Shown: positions 1 through 10,403, counted from the stretch's first letter. The stretch: 64,000 bases of DNA from Gari tellinella (GCA_922989275.2 OV277869.1:45492189-45556188); one strand, 5' to 3'. The notes: generated from the letters alone by a model not told the origin. A program made the numbers and translations.

Positions 1-66
1 TGGACAAAAGTAATGCAGAAGGCTCCTACAGGAGCCTTCTGCATTACTTTAGCCCTGCATTAAGCC
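1..66. repeat. ATGCAGGACAAAAGTAATGC hairpin, left edge cut by window
   Basis: Near-perfect inverted repeat: the arm reading GGACAAAAGTAATGCAGAAG is mirrored after the apex CTCCTACAGGAG. The same hairpin recurs at 11141, 18499, 20816, 29529 and 30531. Outer element ends were not found for this hairpin type, so it may be the core of a MITE whose termini I cannot define. The left end lies outside the window. Confidence 0.75.
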
Positions 67-743
67 ATCACATCTCTCTTAATATAATCACCCATCTTTA
101 TTCAGTGATTGCTCAACACACGTTTGATTGTGGCTCCTATCTGATATTGTGCCTGAAAATCTTGTGGGTTAAAAATAACATACCAGTCTCCTCCAGTGGT
201 ACAGTCTAAGAGAGAGAGAGGGAGAGAGAAAAACTCGAGATCTGTTTAATGAACACTTTCAGTGTGACTAACACTACCTCATCATAGCACAGCCAGTCAT
301 TATAGCGGCAAGAAAATTTTAAAGCTTATGGATTTAGTGGAGTCGTAGAGAGCCTTAAGGATTGTAATTTCGCATTGAAGTTGAGGTAAGAAAAACATTT
401 GTAGCTGTTTTTGTTTTCGATATGATTTACGGAGATTTTGATATTTCTGATATTTTATCTTGTTAAGCTGTGAACAAATTGGTTTTGTTTCTGTACGTTG
501 TACTCAATATTAGCTTGATTATAGTTCTTTTAATTTAATGAAGTTTTTCGGGAGGTACATAATTTACGGTGATTTTTTTTGCTGATTCTTATAAGTAAGT
601 TAAGAGTACCGGTAAATGGTTCTAAACTAATAGAGAGACACTTATATTAGGTCTAATTAATATTTTAGCACTCTGTAGGTGTATTTCAATTAACATTGCT
701 AATAGTTAGTTTTGAACCAGGTGGGCTGTCGAGTTACTGAAAC
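67..743. other. No gene seen; short (AG)n tract
   Basis: AT-rich sequence with a (GA)n-like tract near 211-230. No open frame, hairpin or known repeat end was recognised. Confidence 0.5.
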
Positions 744-952
744 TACAGTAAAACCTCTCTATAACGACCACTAAAATAAATGCTAATTAGATGTATAAAA
801 GACAGGTGACAGCTTAAAGCAAGGTGACAGTGAAACAGAAAGCTCCTAAAGGAGCTTTCTGTTTAACTGTCACCTTGCTTTAAGCAGTCACCTGTCATAA
901 ACAAAAAATATTTAACATAATTTAGTGGCCGTTATAGACAGGTTCTACTGTA
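744..952 (+). mobile_element. TA-1 MITE (pogo/Tc1-like ends)
   Basis: Starts TACAGTAAAACCTCTCTA and ends with the inverted form, ...GGTTCTACTGTA, so TA flanks both ends as expected for Tc1/mariner/pogo insertion. The centre is a long palindrome, GCTTAAAGCAAGGTGACAGT with apex GCTCCTAAAGGAGC. There is no coding capacity. The family is inferred from the CAGTA ends and TA target. Confidence 0.85.
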
Positions 953-995
953 ATTGAAATGACTTGTAGTAGTTGAAATTGACCTTTTCAGGCTG

Positions 996-1255
996 TTAAC
1001 CTATTACTAATCTGATAGATGCTCCTTTTTACGCCTTTAATTTATTCCTCTACTGAAGACAATAGTTTCACTTTAAACAGTCTTAAATATGCACCATAAA
1101 AACTTTTCCCCTTATCCTTGATAAGAACTTATAGCAAACTGAAAGTAAAGCAGAATGCACCTTAAAGTGAATTTTGCTTCACTTTCAATCTGCTTTAATT
1201 AAGTGGTCACTTGTCTTCAAAACTAGAAACAGGCTATGGTGGGGTAATGGGTTAA
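996..1255 (-). mobile_element. TTAA-1 MITE, degraded
   Basis: TTAA at both ends. The right end reads GGGGTAATGGG-TTAA. The left end is diverged (TTAA-CCTATTACT). The core palindrome around 1135-1195 is imperfect. Orientation is reversed, with the TTTTTACGCC side first. Confidence 0.8.
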
Positions 1256-1271
1256 AAATAATATATACATG

Positions 1272-1479
1272 TACAGTAGAACCCCTCTATTATTACCACT
1301 AAATAGAAGGCTAATTGTCCGTATAAAAGACAGGTGACAGCTTAAAGCAATGTGAAAGTGAAATAGAAAGCTCCTGTAGGAGCTTTCTGTTTCACTTTCA
1401 CATTGCTTTAAGCAGTCACATATCTTAAACGATAACATTTGACGCAACTTAGTGGTCGTAAAAGAGAGGTTCTACTGTA
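1272..1479 (+). mobile_element. TA-1 MITE
   Basis: TACAGTAGAACCCCTCTATT at the left, inverted TTCTACTGTA at the right. The core palindrome has apex AGCTCCTGTAGGAGCT. The listed minus-strand 74-residue frame is just this inverted repeat translated. Confidence 0.85.
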
Positions 1480-1569
1480 TTGGGATTTCTTACTTAAGAA
1501 ACAATATCATTAGCACCAATTAGCTAATTTGATGTTGATCAGAGCTCTACAATTTACTCTGCTTTATAC

Positions 1570-2029
1570 TACAGTAAAACCTCTCTATTACTATCACTAA
1601 AACAAAGGCTAATTGATTGTTTAAAGACAGGTGACAGCTTAAAGCAAGTTGACAGTAAAACAGAAAGCTCCTGAAGGAGCTTTTTGTTTTACTTTCACAT
1701 TAATTGCTTTAAACAGTTACCTGCCTTAACCTTTTACCTCATAGCCTATTTCAAGTACTGAAGATAGGTGACTACTTAAAGCAGGCTGAAAGTAAAGCAG
1801 AATGCGCCTTAAGGCGCATTCTGCTTTACTTTCAGCCTGCTTTAAGCTATCCTGTGCTAGAATATAGAAAATATTCCCTAAAATAGATATTCATGACTGA
1901 TTAAATTGGAACTATTTTCTTCAGCGGAGGAATAAATCATATTCGCTAAAAGGCGCTTCTATTGGGGAAAGGGTTAAACACCAGATAATCAAAACGACTT
2001 AGTGGTTGTAATAGAGAGGTTTTACTGTA
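1570..2029 (+). mobile_element. TA-1 MITE split by a TTAA-1 insertion
   Basis: Left end TACAGTAAAACCTCTCTATT, right end GAGGTTTTACTGTA. The element is interrupted at 1726-1977 by a complete TTAA-1 copy. Removing the insert and one TTAA joins the two halves in the family order. Confidence 0.85.
1726..1977 (+). mobile_element. TTAA-1 MITE nested in TA-1
   Basis: TTAA duplicated at both ends. Left end CCTTTTACCTCATAGCC, right end GGCGCTTCTATTGGGGAAAG. The core is a perfect palindrome through the apex GCGCCTTAAGGCGC. It is younger than its TA-1 host. Confidence 0.88.
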
Positions 2030-2212
2030 CTCTGCAATTATACTATATCCTGAACTCAGACTGTATATATTAACCCTTCTTGAACATTGACATATAAAAG
2101 TCAAAACTATTACAGTGGTTAATAAACTAAGTAAAAAGTTCCCAGGTAAGAATGCAGGCTTATGTAAGACATAGCCCTTAAGATAAGTGTGCAGACCCTG
2201 ATTAAACACTTC

Positions 2213-2416
2213 CAGGGCTGCCATTTCTCCGGATTTTCTGAAATCTTAGGATTTTTATCCTAACAAATGGTAGCTTAAAGCAGGCTGAAAGTAAACCGGA
2301 ATGCGCTTAAAGGTGCATTCTGTTTTACTCTTAACCTGCTTTAAGTAATCACGCTTGAAAGATAGAAAATTTAGAAATCTTAGAGGAATTTTCAAGATCA
2401 ACTTATGGAAGCCCTG
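2213..2416. mobile_element. SIX-2 MITE (CAGGGCTGCCA ends)
   Basis: Ends CAGGGCTGCCATTTCTCCGG and ...CTTATGGAAGCCCTG are inverted. Inside is the same GCAGGCTGAAAGTAAA hairpin core as TTAA-1, although the termini are unrelated. The CAGGG ends resemble hAT elements. Confidence 0.75.
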
Positions 2417-2598
2417 CTGATCTTTGTCTTCACTGTTTTCGAGAAGCATCAATAAACACTATAAGGAGATGGGTTAAGCCTAGCATTGAAAAGATTTCTT
2501 TTGAACATTCAAATACTCGTTTTTCTTAGCTAACGTAAAATTGTTTAACTTTAATTCCCATTTATGCTGCCTTACTATTTCAGTCTCTCTCCAACTAA

Positions 2599-2709
2599 TC
2601 ATTCTGATTGTTTTAATGTCTGGTAGTGTGCTGATTTCCCGAAGTTCTGTTCTCTCTCGGTAATTTGCCGTAGCACTCTGTCAGATTCGGGTTGTGTAAT
2701 TACGTCGCC
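2599..2709 (-). CDS. Short coding-like open frame, unidentified
   Basis: In repeat-free sequence the minus strand reads about 36 open codons ending in TGA, with residues such as PESDRVLRQITEREQNFGKS. Composition is protein-like, with few low-complexity codons. No good splice acceptor is visible at its 5' side (the preceding DNA is A-rich), and I do not recognise a family. It may be chance. Confidence 0.2.
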   Translation of the reverse strand, partial: GDVITQPESDRVLRQITEREQNFGKSAHYQTLKQSE

Positions 2710-2906
2710 TCAATAATCTCTTCTTTATTTCGTTGCGTTTTGTTTGTCTTGGCCAGCGAGAACTGGTTTCAATCAAAACCTTGACAGTTTCATTAAGCAA
2801 GTCAATGATATTAATTTGGATCTGTTAATGCTTTAATGCATATACTTGTGAATGATTTATATATAGTCTCAAGAGATACAGTAAAACCTGGCTCCTATAA
2901 CAGCTC

Positions 2907-3151
2907 TTAACCCATTGCCCATAGCCTGTTTCTAGTTTTGAAGACAGGTGACCACTTAAAGAAGGTTGAAAGTAAAGCAGAATGGGCCTTATGGCGCATT
3001 CTGCTTTACTTTCAGCCTGCTTTAAGCTATTATCTGCTAGAATATACAAAATATTTCTTATGATTCTTATTTGTAGCTGTATAAAATGGAACTACATGTA
3101 TTTTATTCAGTAGAGGAATAAATAAAAGGCGCATTTAAGGTAATGGGTTAA
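2907..3151 (+). mobile_element. TTAA-1 MITE
   Basis: TTAA at both ends. Left CCCATTGCCCATAGCCTG, right GGTAATGGG. The palindromic core shows the forward-strand T:G mismatch (GGTTGAAAG against CTTTCAGCC). It lies 28 bp after a lone TA-1-like end (ACAGTAAAACCTGGC near 2879). Confidence 0.85.
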
Positions 3152-3194
3152 GAAGGCTTGCCCTTTCCCAAGGGATCCTGGATGCATGCAGATC

Positions 3195-3365
3195 TATAAG
3201 ATGGAATAAACTGAACAAATCCAACATTTCCTCACTTATAATATTACAGCACCAAATCCTATGGTGCTACTACTCGTTAGAATCATTGCAAAGAGACGGT
3301 TCTAATGAGTAGTAACATCATAAGGTTTAATGCAGAAATAAAAATTTTAGTGTTTGAAAGAAGGT
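3195..3365. mobile_element. SIX-1 MITE, truncated
   Basis: Internal SIX-1 sequence (AACTGAACAAATCCAAC, then CACCAAATCCTATGGTG, then an imperfect hairpin around ACTCGTTAGAATC and TTCTAATGAGTAGT). Both CAGGGCTCC ends are missing or decayed. Confidence 0.65.
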
Positions 3366-3423
3366 CCGGAGGTGTGTTTTCTCCCATAGCTTTTACCATG
3401 GTTTAAGACTGCATGGTGGATAC

Positions 3424-3508
3424 TTTATGCAGGCTGAAAGTAAAGCATAAAGCTCATGAAGGAGCTTGTTGCTTTACTTTCAGCATGCGTTAAGCATCAA
3501 CCTGTCAT
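3424..3508. repeat. GCAGGCTGAAAGTAAAGCA hairpin core
   Basis: Palindrome with apex AAAGCTCATGAAGGAGCTT. A variant of the TTAA-1 core closest to the copies at 17866 and 22219. Element ends were not identified. Confidence 0.6.
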
Positions 3509-4178
3509 GATACAGCAAACATAATGCTATGACTCTTAAAAAGAGCATGGGAAAAGCATGAAAAGTTATGTTTGATTGCTAATGATTTAGGTCTTATGGC
3601 ACTGTGAGTGACACAATACTTTTGAAGAAGAATAAGTAAAAAGGCTAAAATGTGCTTATATTGGAAAAAGTGAGAAGCTAGCTGAAAGCTTAGGATGAAG
3701 AAGAGCAGAAAGTTCCTAAATTTACACTTTAATAATCAAGAGATTCAGTTAACATCTCTGCTAAACCTCTTAAACAAGACATATGTTTAGTGAAAGAGAC
3801 AGGGGGCAACTTCTGCAGACTGAAATTCAAGAAAAGAATCTTGCTTTATTACTTAAAGCAATATAAAAGTAAAGCAGAAAACTCCAAAAGGAAATTTCTG
3901 TTAAACTTTTTTCCTAATTTAGCTACAATTTTGTCTTTAAAATCATTTTCCTCATAGCCCATTTCTAGTTTTAAAGACCGTTTAAGAAAATCAAAGCACT
4001 GAAAGTACTGAAGTCACTGCATAATTAACTTTTATGCAAAGGTATAACAGTCAGTTACCCCTTCAGTGATAACAGGACCAGGCTGCAGGCCTCACCTCAT
4101 CCCCTATCTATAACAACAGATCTGAAACCACAGTGCTCTGAGCTTAGATATTAGGCTTAAAACATCATCTACTGGTCT
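3509..4178. other. No gene; degraded hairpin core near 3850-3910
   Basis: Holds only a diverged AAAGTAAAGCAGAAAACTCC arm with a poor partner, and AT-rich DNA. Confidence 0.45.
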
Positions 4179-4790
4179 TGTATAAGGATCACCCAAATTA
4201 TGCCCCTGGGTCAGAAATGACCCTGCCCGTAGGTCAGTTTTACATAGAGTTAAATAGTGAAGTCTTCAAACAACTCTAAAACTAATATGGTCAATCTCAG
4301 CTTTGATAATTGTCATGGTGACAATTAACCCTTAGCCTGCCACTCGCGACTATAGCTCCATATGCAAACAGCTTAGATCCGGATGAGACGCCGAGTTACT
4401 CAGCGTCTCATCCGGATCCAAGATGTTTGACACTCGGACAACATTTTCAGCAATTTTGAGCAACTTTGAAGCACTTTGAAACTTGAAGCAGACGAGAAAT
4501 ATAGCAGACGACAATTTATTTGGCGGGCTAAGGGTTAAAGATTTTCTTTACCAATTTTGCTACAATAGCTCAGATCCATTGCATATCTATGTCACTGGAG
4601 CTAAAAATAGATATTTTTTCAACAGCATTTTTTCAATGAAAACTTCAAAAGTATTCTTGTCTAAAACTACAAAGCATAATCCGCAGCTCCTCTATCAAGT
4701 TTGAACAAATCATTCCCCTTGAGTGAAAAATGACCCTGTCCCGGTCAATTTCTAGGTTAGCAATTAAGGGCTGCATGGCCCTCTTGTCTT
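4179..4790 (+). repeat. AGCTCACCTG-family repeat, internal part, split by TTAA-2
   Basis: Blocks such as ATTATGCCCCTGGGTCAGAA and GGAGCTAAAAATAGAT match the internal sequence of the complete repeat at 38468-39210, in the same order. It ends near GGCTGCATGGCCCTCTTGT, the family 3' end. A TTAA-2 MITE (4325-4538) splits it. No coding function is evident. Confidence 0.7.
4325..4538 (+). mobile_element. TTAA-2 MITE
   Basis: TTAA on both sides. Ends CCCTTAGCCTGCC and GGCGGGCTAAGGG are inverted. The core is a palindrome, AACAGCTTAGATCCGGATGA with apex CCGAGTTACTCAGC. The 73-residue plus-strand frame here runs across the MITE tail and host repeat and is not a gene. Confidence 0.88.
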
Positions 4791-4794
4791 TATT

Positions 4795-5168
4795 TAAACT
4801 TTGCCTTATGACTGGAATCACTGTCTAGAAGAAATATTTTACAGAAAGCTCCCAAAGGAATTCTTTCAGTTGTTAAAGGGAAATAAAACAAAAGCAATTT
4901 TTCCCGTCACCCCAAAGGAACTGATTTATTAAGTTACAACTGCAATAAAATGCAATATCGAACAAAATTTCATATGACAATTTCGAAGTAGATCATTGTC
5001 CCATAACAAGGGTTAATACAGTTTGTTTAATACTCTACACTGTCTGGGGAATGGGTTTTTATTTCACTACAGTTGAGTCTCGAGAACTCAAATCTCTCTT
5101 AAGTCCAACACATCCGTTATTTGAGGAACATTATGTGACATAGCAATATTTTAACTTTTGTAAATGAA
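4795..5168. other. No gene; possible TA-2 fragment at 5080-5115
   Basis: A sequence resembling the TA-2 terminus (ACAGTTGAGTCTCGAGAACT) sits near 5080. The rest is AT-rich and featureless. Confidence 0.4.
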
Positions 5169-5367
5169 TTATGAGCTCCAGATAAATAGATTTTTTCAAA
5201 AACTAAAACCTTTATTTCTGAATTAAACCCAATGTTGTCACTACTCAATATAATCGTCTCAAAGAGACGATTCTAATGAGTAGTGAAACCGTAGGATTTG
5301 GTGCTGAAATGGGTGAGAAAATGTTTGATTTGTAAACATAATCCCTATTACATGTATCTAGAGCAGG
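5169..5367. mobile_element. SIX-1 MITE, decayed ends
   Basis: GAGCTCCAGATAAATAG, then the hairpin around ATAATCGTCTCAAAGAGACG with the TACTCAAT/ATGAGTAGT arms, then AATGGGTGAGAAAATG. The right CCCTG end is unrecognisable. Confidence 0.65.
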
Positions 5368-5834
5368 ACAGAGATATGTTCAATATCGCATATTAATTTT
5401 TGATTATTTGAATTATTGAAATTCAATTGTGGAAATAAGAGTATAATATATTGAGCTTCAGCAAGCTGTAGTTATTGAATGAGACACTGGACTGTATTTA
5501 ATTTTATTTTAGGTCTCTGAAACTAAGACAGACATTTTTGACAGGCTTGCCTACCATGATATTTCAAGTCGTATCTGATCATTGGTTATATCAGATAATT
5601 TGATATCAATAATGATACATTAATACCAAGATTGGAATCAATAATTGGTATGAATCGTTCATCCATACTGGTATTGACTTTCATGGTTCTACTGTTTTCA
5701 ATAGGAAGTTCTATCCCCCAGGAATTCTGGCACAAATCTTGTTTGTCACTCAGATACGTGAAAGGGAAAATCCGCCACAAATCTTTTGTCTGTTATTATT
5801 CAGTTGTTGCTGATGCTGTTGCTACTATTCTCCA
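5368..5834. other. No supported gene
   Basis: A 104-codon plus-strand frame starts at 5632, but its last third is the SIX-1 MITE at 5841. The unique first part shows no recognisable motif or splice context. Confidence 0.4.
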
Positions 5835-5840
5835 ACGGCA

Positions 5841-6032
5841 CAGGGCCCCAGATAAGGAGAGTTTTTCGAAAACCAAAACCTTTCTTTCTGCTTTAAACCC
5901 TATTGTGTCACTACTCATTAGAATCGTCTCGGAGAGACGATTCTAATGAGTAGTAACACCATAAGATTTGGTGCTGTATGAGTGAGAAAAGGTTGGATTT
6001 GTTCAGAATACTCCCTCTTATCTGGAGCCCTG
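5841..6032. mobile_element. SIX-1 MITE with 6-bp target duplication
   Basis: Ends CAGGGCCCCAGATAAGG and CTTATCTGGAGCCCTG. Central hairpin ACTCATTAGAATCGTCTC with apex CGGAGAGACG. Flanked by ACGGCA (5835-5840) and CCGGCA (6033-6038), a 6-bp duplication with one mismatch. Confidence 0.85.
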
Positions 6033-6079
6033 CCGGCATCATCAGAACTTAGGGCTAAGATGAGTACAATGTATTGCAA

Positions 6080-6185
6080 AAAAAAGCTTTTCTTTTGTAT
6101 TAACCAAATTTTATATTGTGACTACGCATTTGAATTGTCTCAAAGGGAAAATTCTTATGAGTATCTAGTCTCAACATTGGGTTTA
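6080..6185. mobile_element. SIX-1 remnant
   Basis: Weak match to the SIX-1 centre: GTGACTACGCATTTGAATTGTCTC followed by GGAAAATTCTTATGAGTA. No ends are seen. Confidence 0.4.
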
Positions 6186-6332
6186 GTTGAGGCATTTATG
6201 ATTAAGGGGAATTTTTGGGAATAATTAAGTTTACTCAGTGATTTTATCTGGATCGCTACATCATGGGCAAATGAGTTTCTGGACAGGCCATCGTCTTGAT
6301 TTGGTTTTGGGGCCCACTTTTTAGCCCTTTTC

Positions 6333-6526
6333 AAGGGCTCCAGATAAGGGGAGTATTAAAAAAAACTTAAATCTTTATATCTGCTTTAAACCCTATGTTG
6401 TCACTACTCATTAGAATCGTCTCGAAGAGACAATTCTAATGAGTAGTATCACCATAGGGTTTGGTATTAAAATAAGTGAGAAAATGTTGAATTTGTGCTG
6501 TTTACTCCCTCTTATCTGGAGCCCTG
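6333..6526. mobile_element. SIX-1 MITE
   Basis: AAGGGCTCCAGATAAGGGG to CTTATCTGGAGCCCTG, with the hairpin ACTCATTAGAATCGTCTCG in the centre. No clear target duplication. Confidence 0.8.
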
Positions 6527-6552
6527 CTTCAGTAAATGATCTGACACTGCCA

Positions 6553-6625
6553 AGGGCTCCAGAACCTGGGAGTTAACTAAACAAATTAAACATTTTATCA
6601 CTCATTTTACTATGCACCAACTGTG
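6553..6625. mobile_element. SIX-1 left-end fragment
   Basis: CAAGGGCTCCAGAACCTGGG followed by the ACAAATTAAACATTTTATCA segment, cut off before the hairpin. Confidence 0.6.
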
Positions 6626-6704
6626 TCCAAGATGCTGTGGTTTTTCTGGGTCTACAGTTGACTTCAGTGTCTAAACACACCAAAGCGTAATGGGAGTATT
6701 ATGT

Positions 6705-6902
6705 TACAGTCGAAACTCAATACTTTTAACACGCCTTAGTTCGAACATACCCATATTTCAAAGTTAAAATGTGACTGAGCCACGTTTTAACTTTGAAATA
6801 CGGGTATGTTCGACTTAAGTGAGATCAAATTATCGAAATTAAACTTATGAAATACTTGTAATGTCGATTTAAGCGAGTTCAAAGTATCGAGTTTCGACTG
6901 TA
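6705..6902. mobile_element. TA-2 MITE (CAGTCGAA ends)
   Basis: TACAGTCGAAACTCAATACT at the left, inverted TATCGAGTTTCGACTGTA at the right, TA at both ends. The inner palindrome is GAACATACCCATATTTCAAA with its mirror. Related copies lie at 22670 and 26582. Pogo/Tc1-like by ends. Confidence 0.85.
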
Positions 6903-7095
6903 TTTTACTTGTTAGACAGTGAAGACCCTGAGTGAGTGATTGCTTTAAGCTAACAATTCTGCTAGGATATAAAAGATAGTTCTGATGGTACATATAGTTC
7001 TGATGGTCTGTATCATAAGTGAAACTAACTTCATCATTGCAGGAAAGAAAGAAGTATGACTTATAATGAGCCTCTTGAAAGACAAGTGGCTACTT

Positions 7096-8115
7096 CATGT
7101 ATATGTCGTAGACCATATCGGAATCTAGGCAGATCCGGAATCTGCCTAGGCAGATTCCGGATCTGCCTAGGCCATATTGGAATTCTAATACGGCCTAGCC
7201 ATATTGGAATATTTATATGGCCTAGGCAGATTCCAGATCTGCCTAGGCCATATTAGAATCATATTAAGATTCTTATATGGCTAGGCAGATCTGGAATCTG
7301 CCTAGACCATATTAGAATCTAGTTGTTTAAGTAACAAAATAGACTATACCAAATTCATAGGACCTAGGTATTAAAACAAAAACTTTACAGTAACATTCAT
7401 AAATAATATTTACATTATTGTCTCTATGTAGTACTATGGGTAACTACAGTACCATGAGAATATCATAAAATAACAGTGTATGGATAATTCTAAAAATGGC
7501 ATATTTTAAGCAAGTTTGGTTTAGAAAGGAGACAAAAGTAGTGCCTTTATAACAACAAACCATACATTTTAACAATTGTACTTCACACTTTTCTAGCTTA
7601 GCCAGATAACGGTCATTTAAGCATCTAGTTTGGTTGTGAGAAGGAGATTAAAGTAGAGGTTTTATACGAACTAACCATTCACTTTTGACTGCAGTTCACA
7701 CCTACCGGTACTTGTGTCAAATTTTAGAAGTAAACTAAATTTAAAAAAGACAGAAAAATATAGAGAAAAAGACTTACACTTCAGACATCCCTTATGAAAA
7801 TACCTATGTTGTTTACCTTAAATAACCAAGATGATTGTTAAAATATACTTGTTATTACTTAAGCAACCAAAAATTGTTAGAAAATACCTATGTTACTACT
7901 AGATTCTAATATGGCCTATGCAGATTCCGGATCTGCCTAGCCATATTGGAATTCTAATACGGCCTAGGCAGATCCAGAATCTGCCTAGGCCATATAAGAA
8001 TTCCAATATGGCTAGGCCATATCAGAATTCCAATATGGCCTAGGCAGATCCGGAATCTGCCTAGGCTGATTCCGGATCTGCCTAGATTCCAATATGGCCT
8101 ACGACATATATACCA
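7096..8115. mobile_element. Foldback element with modular palindromic arms
   Basis: Outer sequence TATATGTCGTAGACCATATC at the left is mirrored by GATATGGTC-like sequence ending TACGACATATATA at the right. Each arm (7114-7320 and 7905-8110) is built of repeated ~20-bp palindromes, GGCAGATCCGGAATCTGCC and its variants, spaced by CATATTGGAATTC-type modules. The ~585-bp centre is AT-rich, without an open frame. The layout fits foldback-type elements. The 66-residue plus frame at 7056 is a repeat artefact. Confidence 0.75.
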
Positions 8116-8250
8116 AGCAATGCACCCCTAAAAATGCCTTTCTCACTTACTCACTTACTTTTGTAATGCATTATGCATCCAGCTGTCATTCAATATTTCC
8201 ATACTCTTTCCTTGTTCCTCTTTACCTCTTGACTGCTGAGAAAATTTCTA

Positions 8251-8445
8251 TATAGTAAACCCTCTCTATTATGCCCCCTAAATTGTGTTCAGTATTAGGT
8301 GTTTACGACAGGTGACTGCTTAAAGCAAGATGATAGCAAAACAGGAGCTTTCTGTGTTACTGTCACCTTGTTCTAAGCTGTCACCTGTCTTTTATACAAT
8401 AAATTAGCTTTTGTTTAGTGGTCTTAATAGAGAGGTTTAACTGTA
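8251..8445 (+). mobile_element. TA-1 MITE, diverged
   Basis: TATAGTAAACCCTCTCTATT to GAGGTTTAACTGTA. The core palindrome lost part of its apex (CAAAACAGGAGCTTTCTG). Confidence 0.8.
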
Positions 8446-8861
8446 GTTGAGACCTAAAAAGAGGGGCCAAGGTACTCATCGATTTACTCTACTACTTCCT
8501 TCTTCCTTTTCTTCTACTGCTCTTCTGAGAAACAGACACAGAGCTCCAGATAAGGAGAGTATTTCAAAAACTAAAATCTCCTGCACTATATGAGTTGATC
8601 TGCACTTTTGGCTATGGATGAAAGGGTTAGAAATAGCTTGTTCAGCCTGAGAAAGCTTAAATGACCCAGCATTTTATAGTATCAAAATTCTGGCATTTGG
8701 CTTTCAAACAGATGAATCATTTTATCCATTTTTTTGCTATTAAAAGATAAAAATCTGGCAAGATTTGATGTCAAACTTTGAAACACGTCTTGGAAATAAA
8801 TAACATGTGCTGATAATTCGTCTTTATCCTTTACAGTGCAGAAACCAATCACAGTTATCCT
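8446..8861. other. No gene; SIX-1 left end at 8540-8585
   Basis: CAGAGCTCCAGATAAGGAGAG with 30 bp of following SIX-1 sequence, then unassigned AT-rich DNA. Confidence 0.45.
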
Positions 8862-8937
8862 TTGCAAATAGTGTAGACCCAGATCAGAGGGCTGCTGAAA
8901 GAGGCCTCTGATTTGGGTCTGGACTATTTGTCAAACT
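8862..8937. repeat. TTAA-3-type hairpin core
   Basis: CAAATAGTGTAGACCCAGATCAGAGG and its mirror AGGCCTCTGATTTGGGTCT. The flank TTGAGAGTCATAGTAAAC matches the flank of the copy at 23695, so both belong to one element family whose ends I cannot place. Confidence 0.6.
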
Positions 8938-9035
8938 TTTAAGTATTGTGGAAACAAACCCCATTGAGAGTCATAGTAAACTTATTGTTTATCACAAAAT
9001 ATGTGTCCATTGGAAGACTGAGTGTTCCTGAGGGT

Positions 9036-9497
9036 GAATTTTTAGCATGCTAGCGATAAAACTATGATAACCTTTGTTAACCCTTTGAACCCTAATCCCG
9101 CATATAGGCGTCATTTTCAAACAGTGTACATGTGAATAGTACATTTGTCCTATGCAAACAGTGAAGACCCAGATCAGAGGGCTCCGAAAGGAGCCCTCTG
9201 ATCAGGGTCTTCACTGTTTGTAATAATGCCAAACATTGACAAAAACAACCCTTAAAAGTCAGAAATGGACTATACCAAAATGGAAATAGGAATTGTTCAT
9301 TTAATGTTTTAGGGAGGAAAGAGTTAAACAGTTTGGATCCTGATGAGATGCCACATAATGTGGCGTCTGATCAGTATCCAAACTGTTTGACACTCTGACC
9401 CTGTTTTGAAAATGGATTTTTAAAATTCTATTTTAAGAACAATAGCAGACGACAATTGCTTCAGACGAAAAAAATACCCAGCATGCCAAGAGTTAAA
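9036..9497 (+). mobile_element. TTAA-4 MITE split by TTAA-3
   Basis: Left part TTTTTAGCATGCTAGCGA to CCTTTG (9076). After the insert, ACAGTTTGGATCCTGATGAG with its palindrome, ending CCAGCATGCCAAGAG-TTAA. The 5' TTAA is decayed. Confidence 0.75.
9077..9327 (+). mobile_element. TTAA-3 MITE nested in TTAA-4
   Basis: TTAA at both ends. Left CCCTTTGAACCCTAATCCCG, right GGGAGGAAAGAG. Core palindrome CAAACAGTGAAGACCCAGAT with apex GGCTCCGAAAGGAGCC. Confidence 0.88.
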
Positions 9498-9661
9498 TCA
9501 TTCTACAGCCTGTTCTGGTTTTGAATTTAATCCATTATGTTATGCCTGACAACTGCACATTTGTCAGTGCTGATCACATTTACTGACTTTGAATCTACAG
9601 ATGACTGATGAAATTAGTAGTACAAGCTAGAAATTCACTTGAATTTAATTTGCAGCATTTT

Positions 9662-9870
9662 TTAACTCTTGGCTTTCTGGGTATTGTTTTTCATCTGCTC
9701 CTGTTCTAAAAATGTAATTTTTTAAAAAGTCTTTTCAAAACAGGGTCGAGTGTCAAACAATTTGGAGCCTGATGAGACGCCGCTTTACGTGGCGTCTCAT
9801 CAGGATCCAAACTGTTTGCAAAGGTAATCACTATGACACATGTATTTGCCGCTAGCATGCAAAGAGTTAA
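9662..9870 (-). mobile_element. TTAA-4 MITE
   Basis: TTAA-CTCTTGGCTTTCTGGG at the left, GCTAGCATGCAAAGAG-TTAA at the right. Core hairpin CAATTTGGAGCCTGATGAGA with apex CCGCTTTACGTGGC. Confidence 0.85.
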
Positions 9871-9974
9871 TGCTGAATTTTTCACTTGGGCTAATCCACG
9901 GTTAAAAAATGACCAATTTGTGTTGATTTTTAGGTATAAATTACAGAAAAAATGGTCAGAAATTTAAGAGTGAA

Positions 9975-10042
9975 ACAGTGTAGACACTGATCAGACAGCT
10001 CCTCATAGAGAACTGATCAGGGTCTTATACACTGTAAAAGAG
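9975..10042. repeat. Degraded TTAA-3-type hairpin
   Basis: AAACAGTGTAGACACTGATCAGA paired imperfectly with ACTGATCAGGGTCTTATACAC. Confidence 0.5.
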
Positions 10043-10189
10043 TGCATAGACTCCATGGTTTCGAACATAGAAATGGTTAATTTGTGGCTTTTGTCATTTC
10101 AAAAGGAGAATCACTCTCTAGGCAAAAACAATTAGCACTCTTTGTGGGATAAGATTAGATTAATTTGGTGTACAGTTAAATCTGAAGTA

Positions 10190-10403
10190 TTAACCCTTAG
10201 CCCGCCAAATAAATTGTTGTCTGCTATATTTCTCGTCTGCTTAAAGTTTCAAAGTGCTTCAAAGTTGCTCAAAATTGCTGAAAATGTTGTCCGAGTGTCA
10301 AACAGCTTGGATCCGGATGAGACGCCGAGTTACTCGGCGTCTCATCCGGATCCAAGCTGTTTGCATATGGAGCTGTAGTTGTGAGTGGCAGGCTAAGGGT
10401 TAA
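10190..10403 (-). mobile_element. TTAA-2 MITE
   Basis: TTAA-CCCTTAGCCCGCC to GGCAGGCTAAGGG-TTAA. Palindrome CAGCTTGGATCCGGATGAGA with apex CCGAGTTACTCGG. The 78-codon frame is contained in the repeat. Confidence 0.88.

Noticed and set aside
5632..5946. 104-codon frame with a hydrophobic start
   Set aside because: The last third is a SIX-1 MITE and the first part has no splice or homology support.
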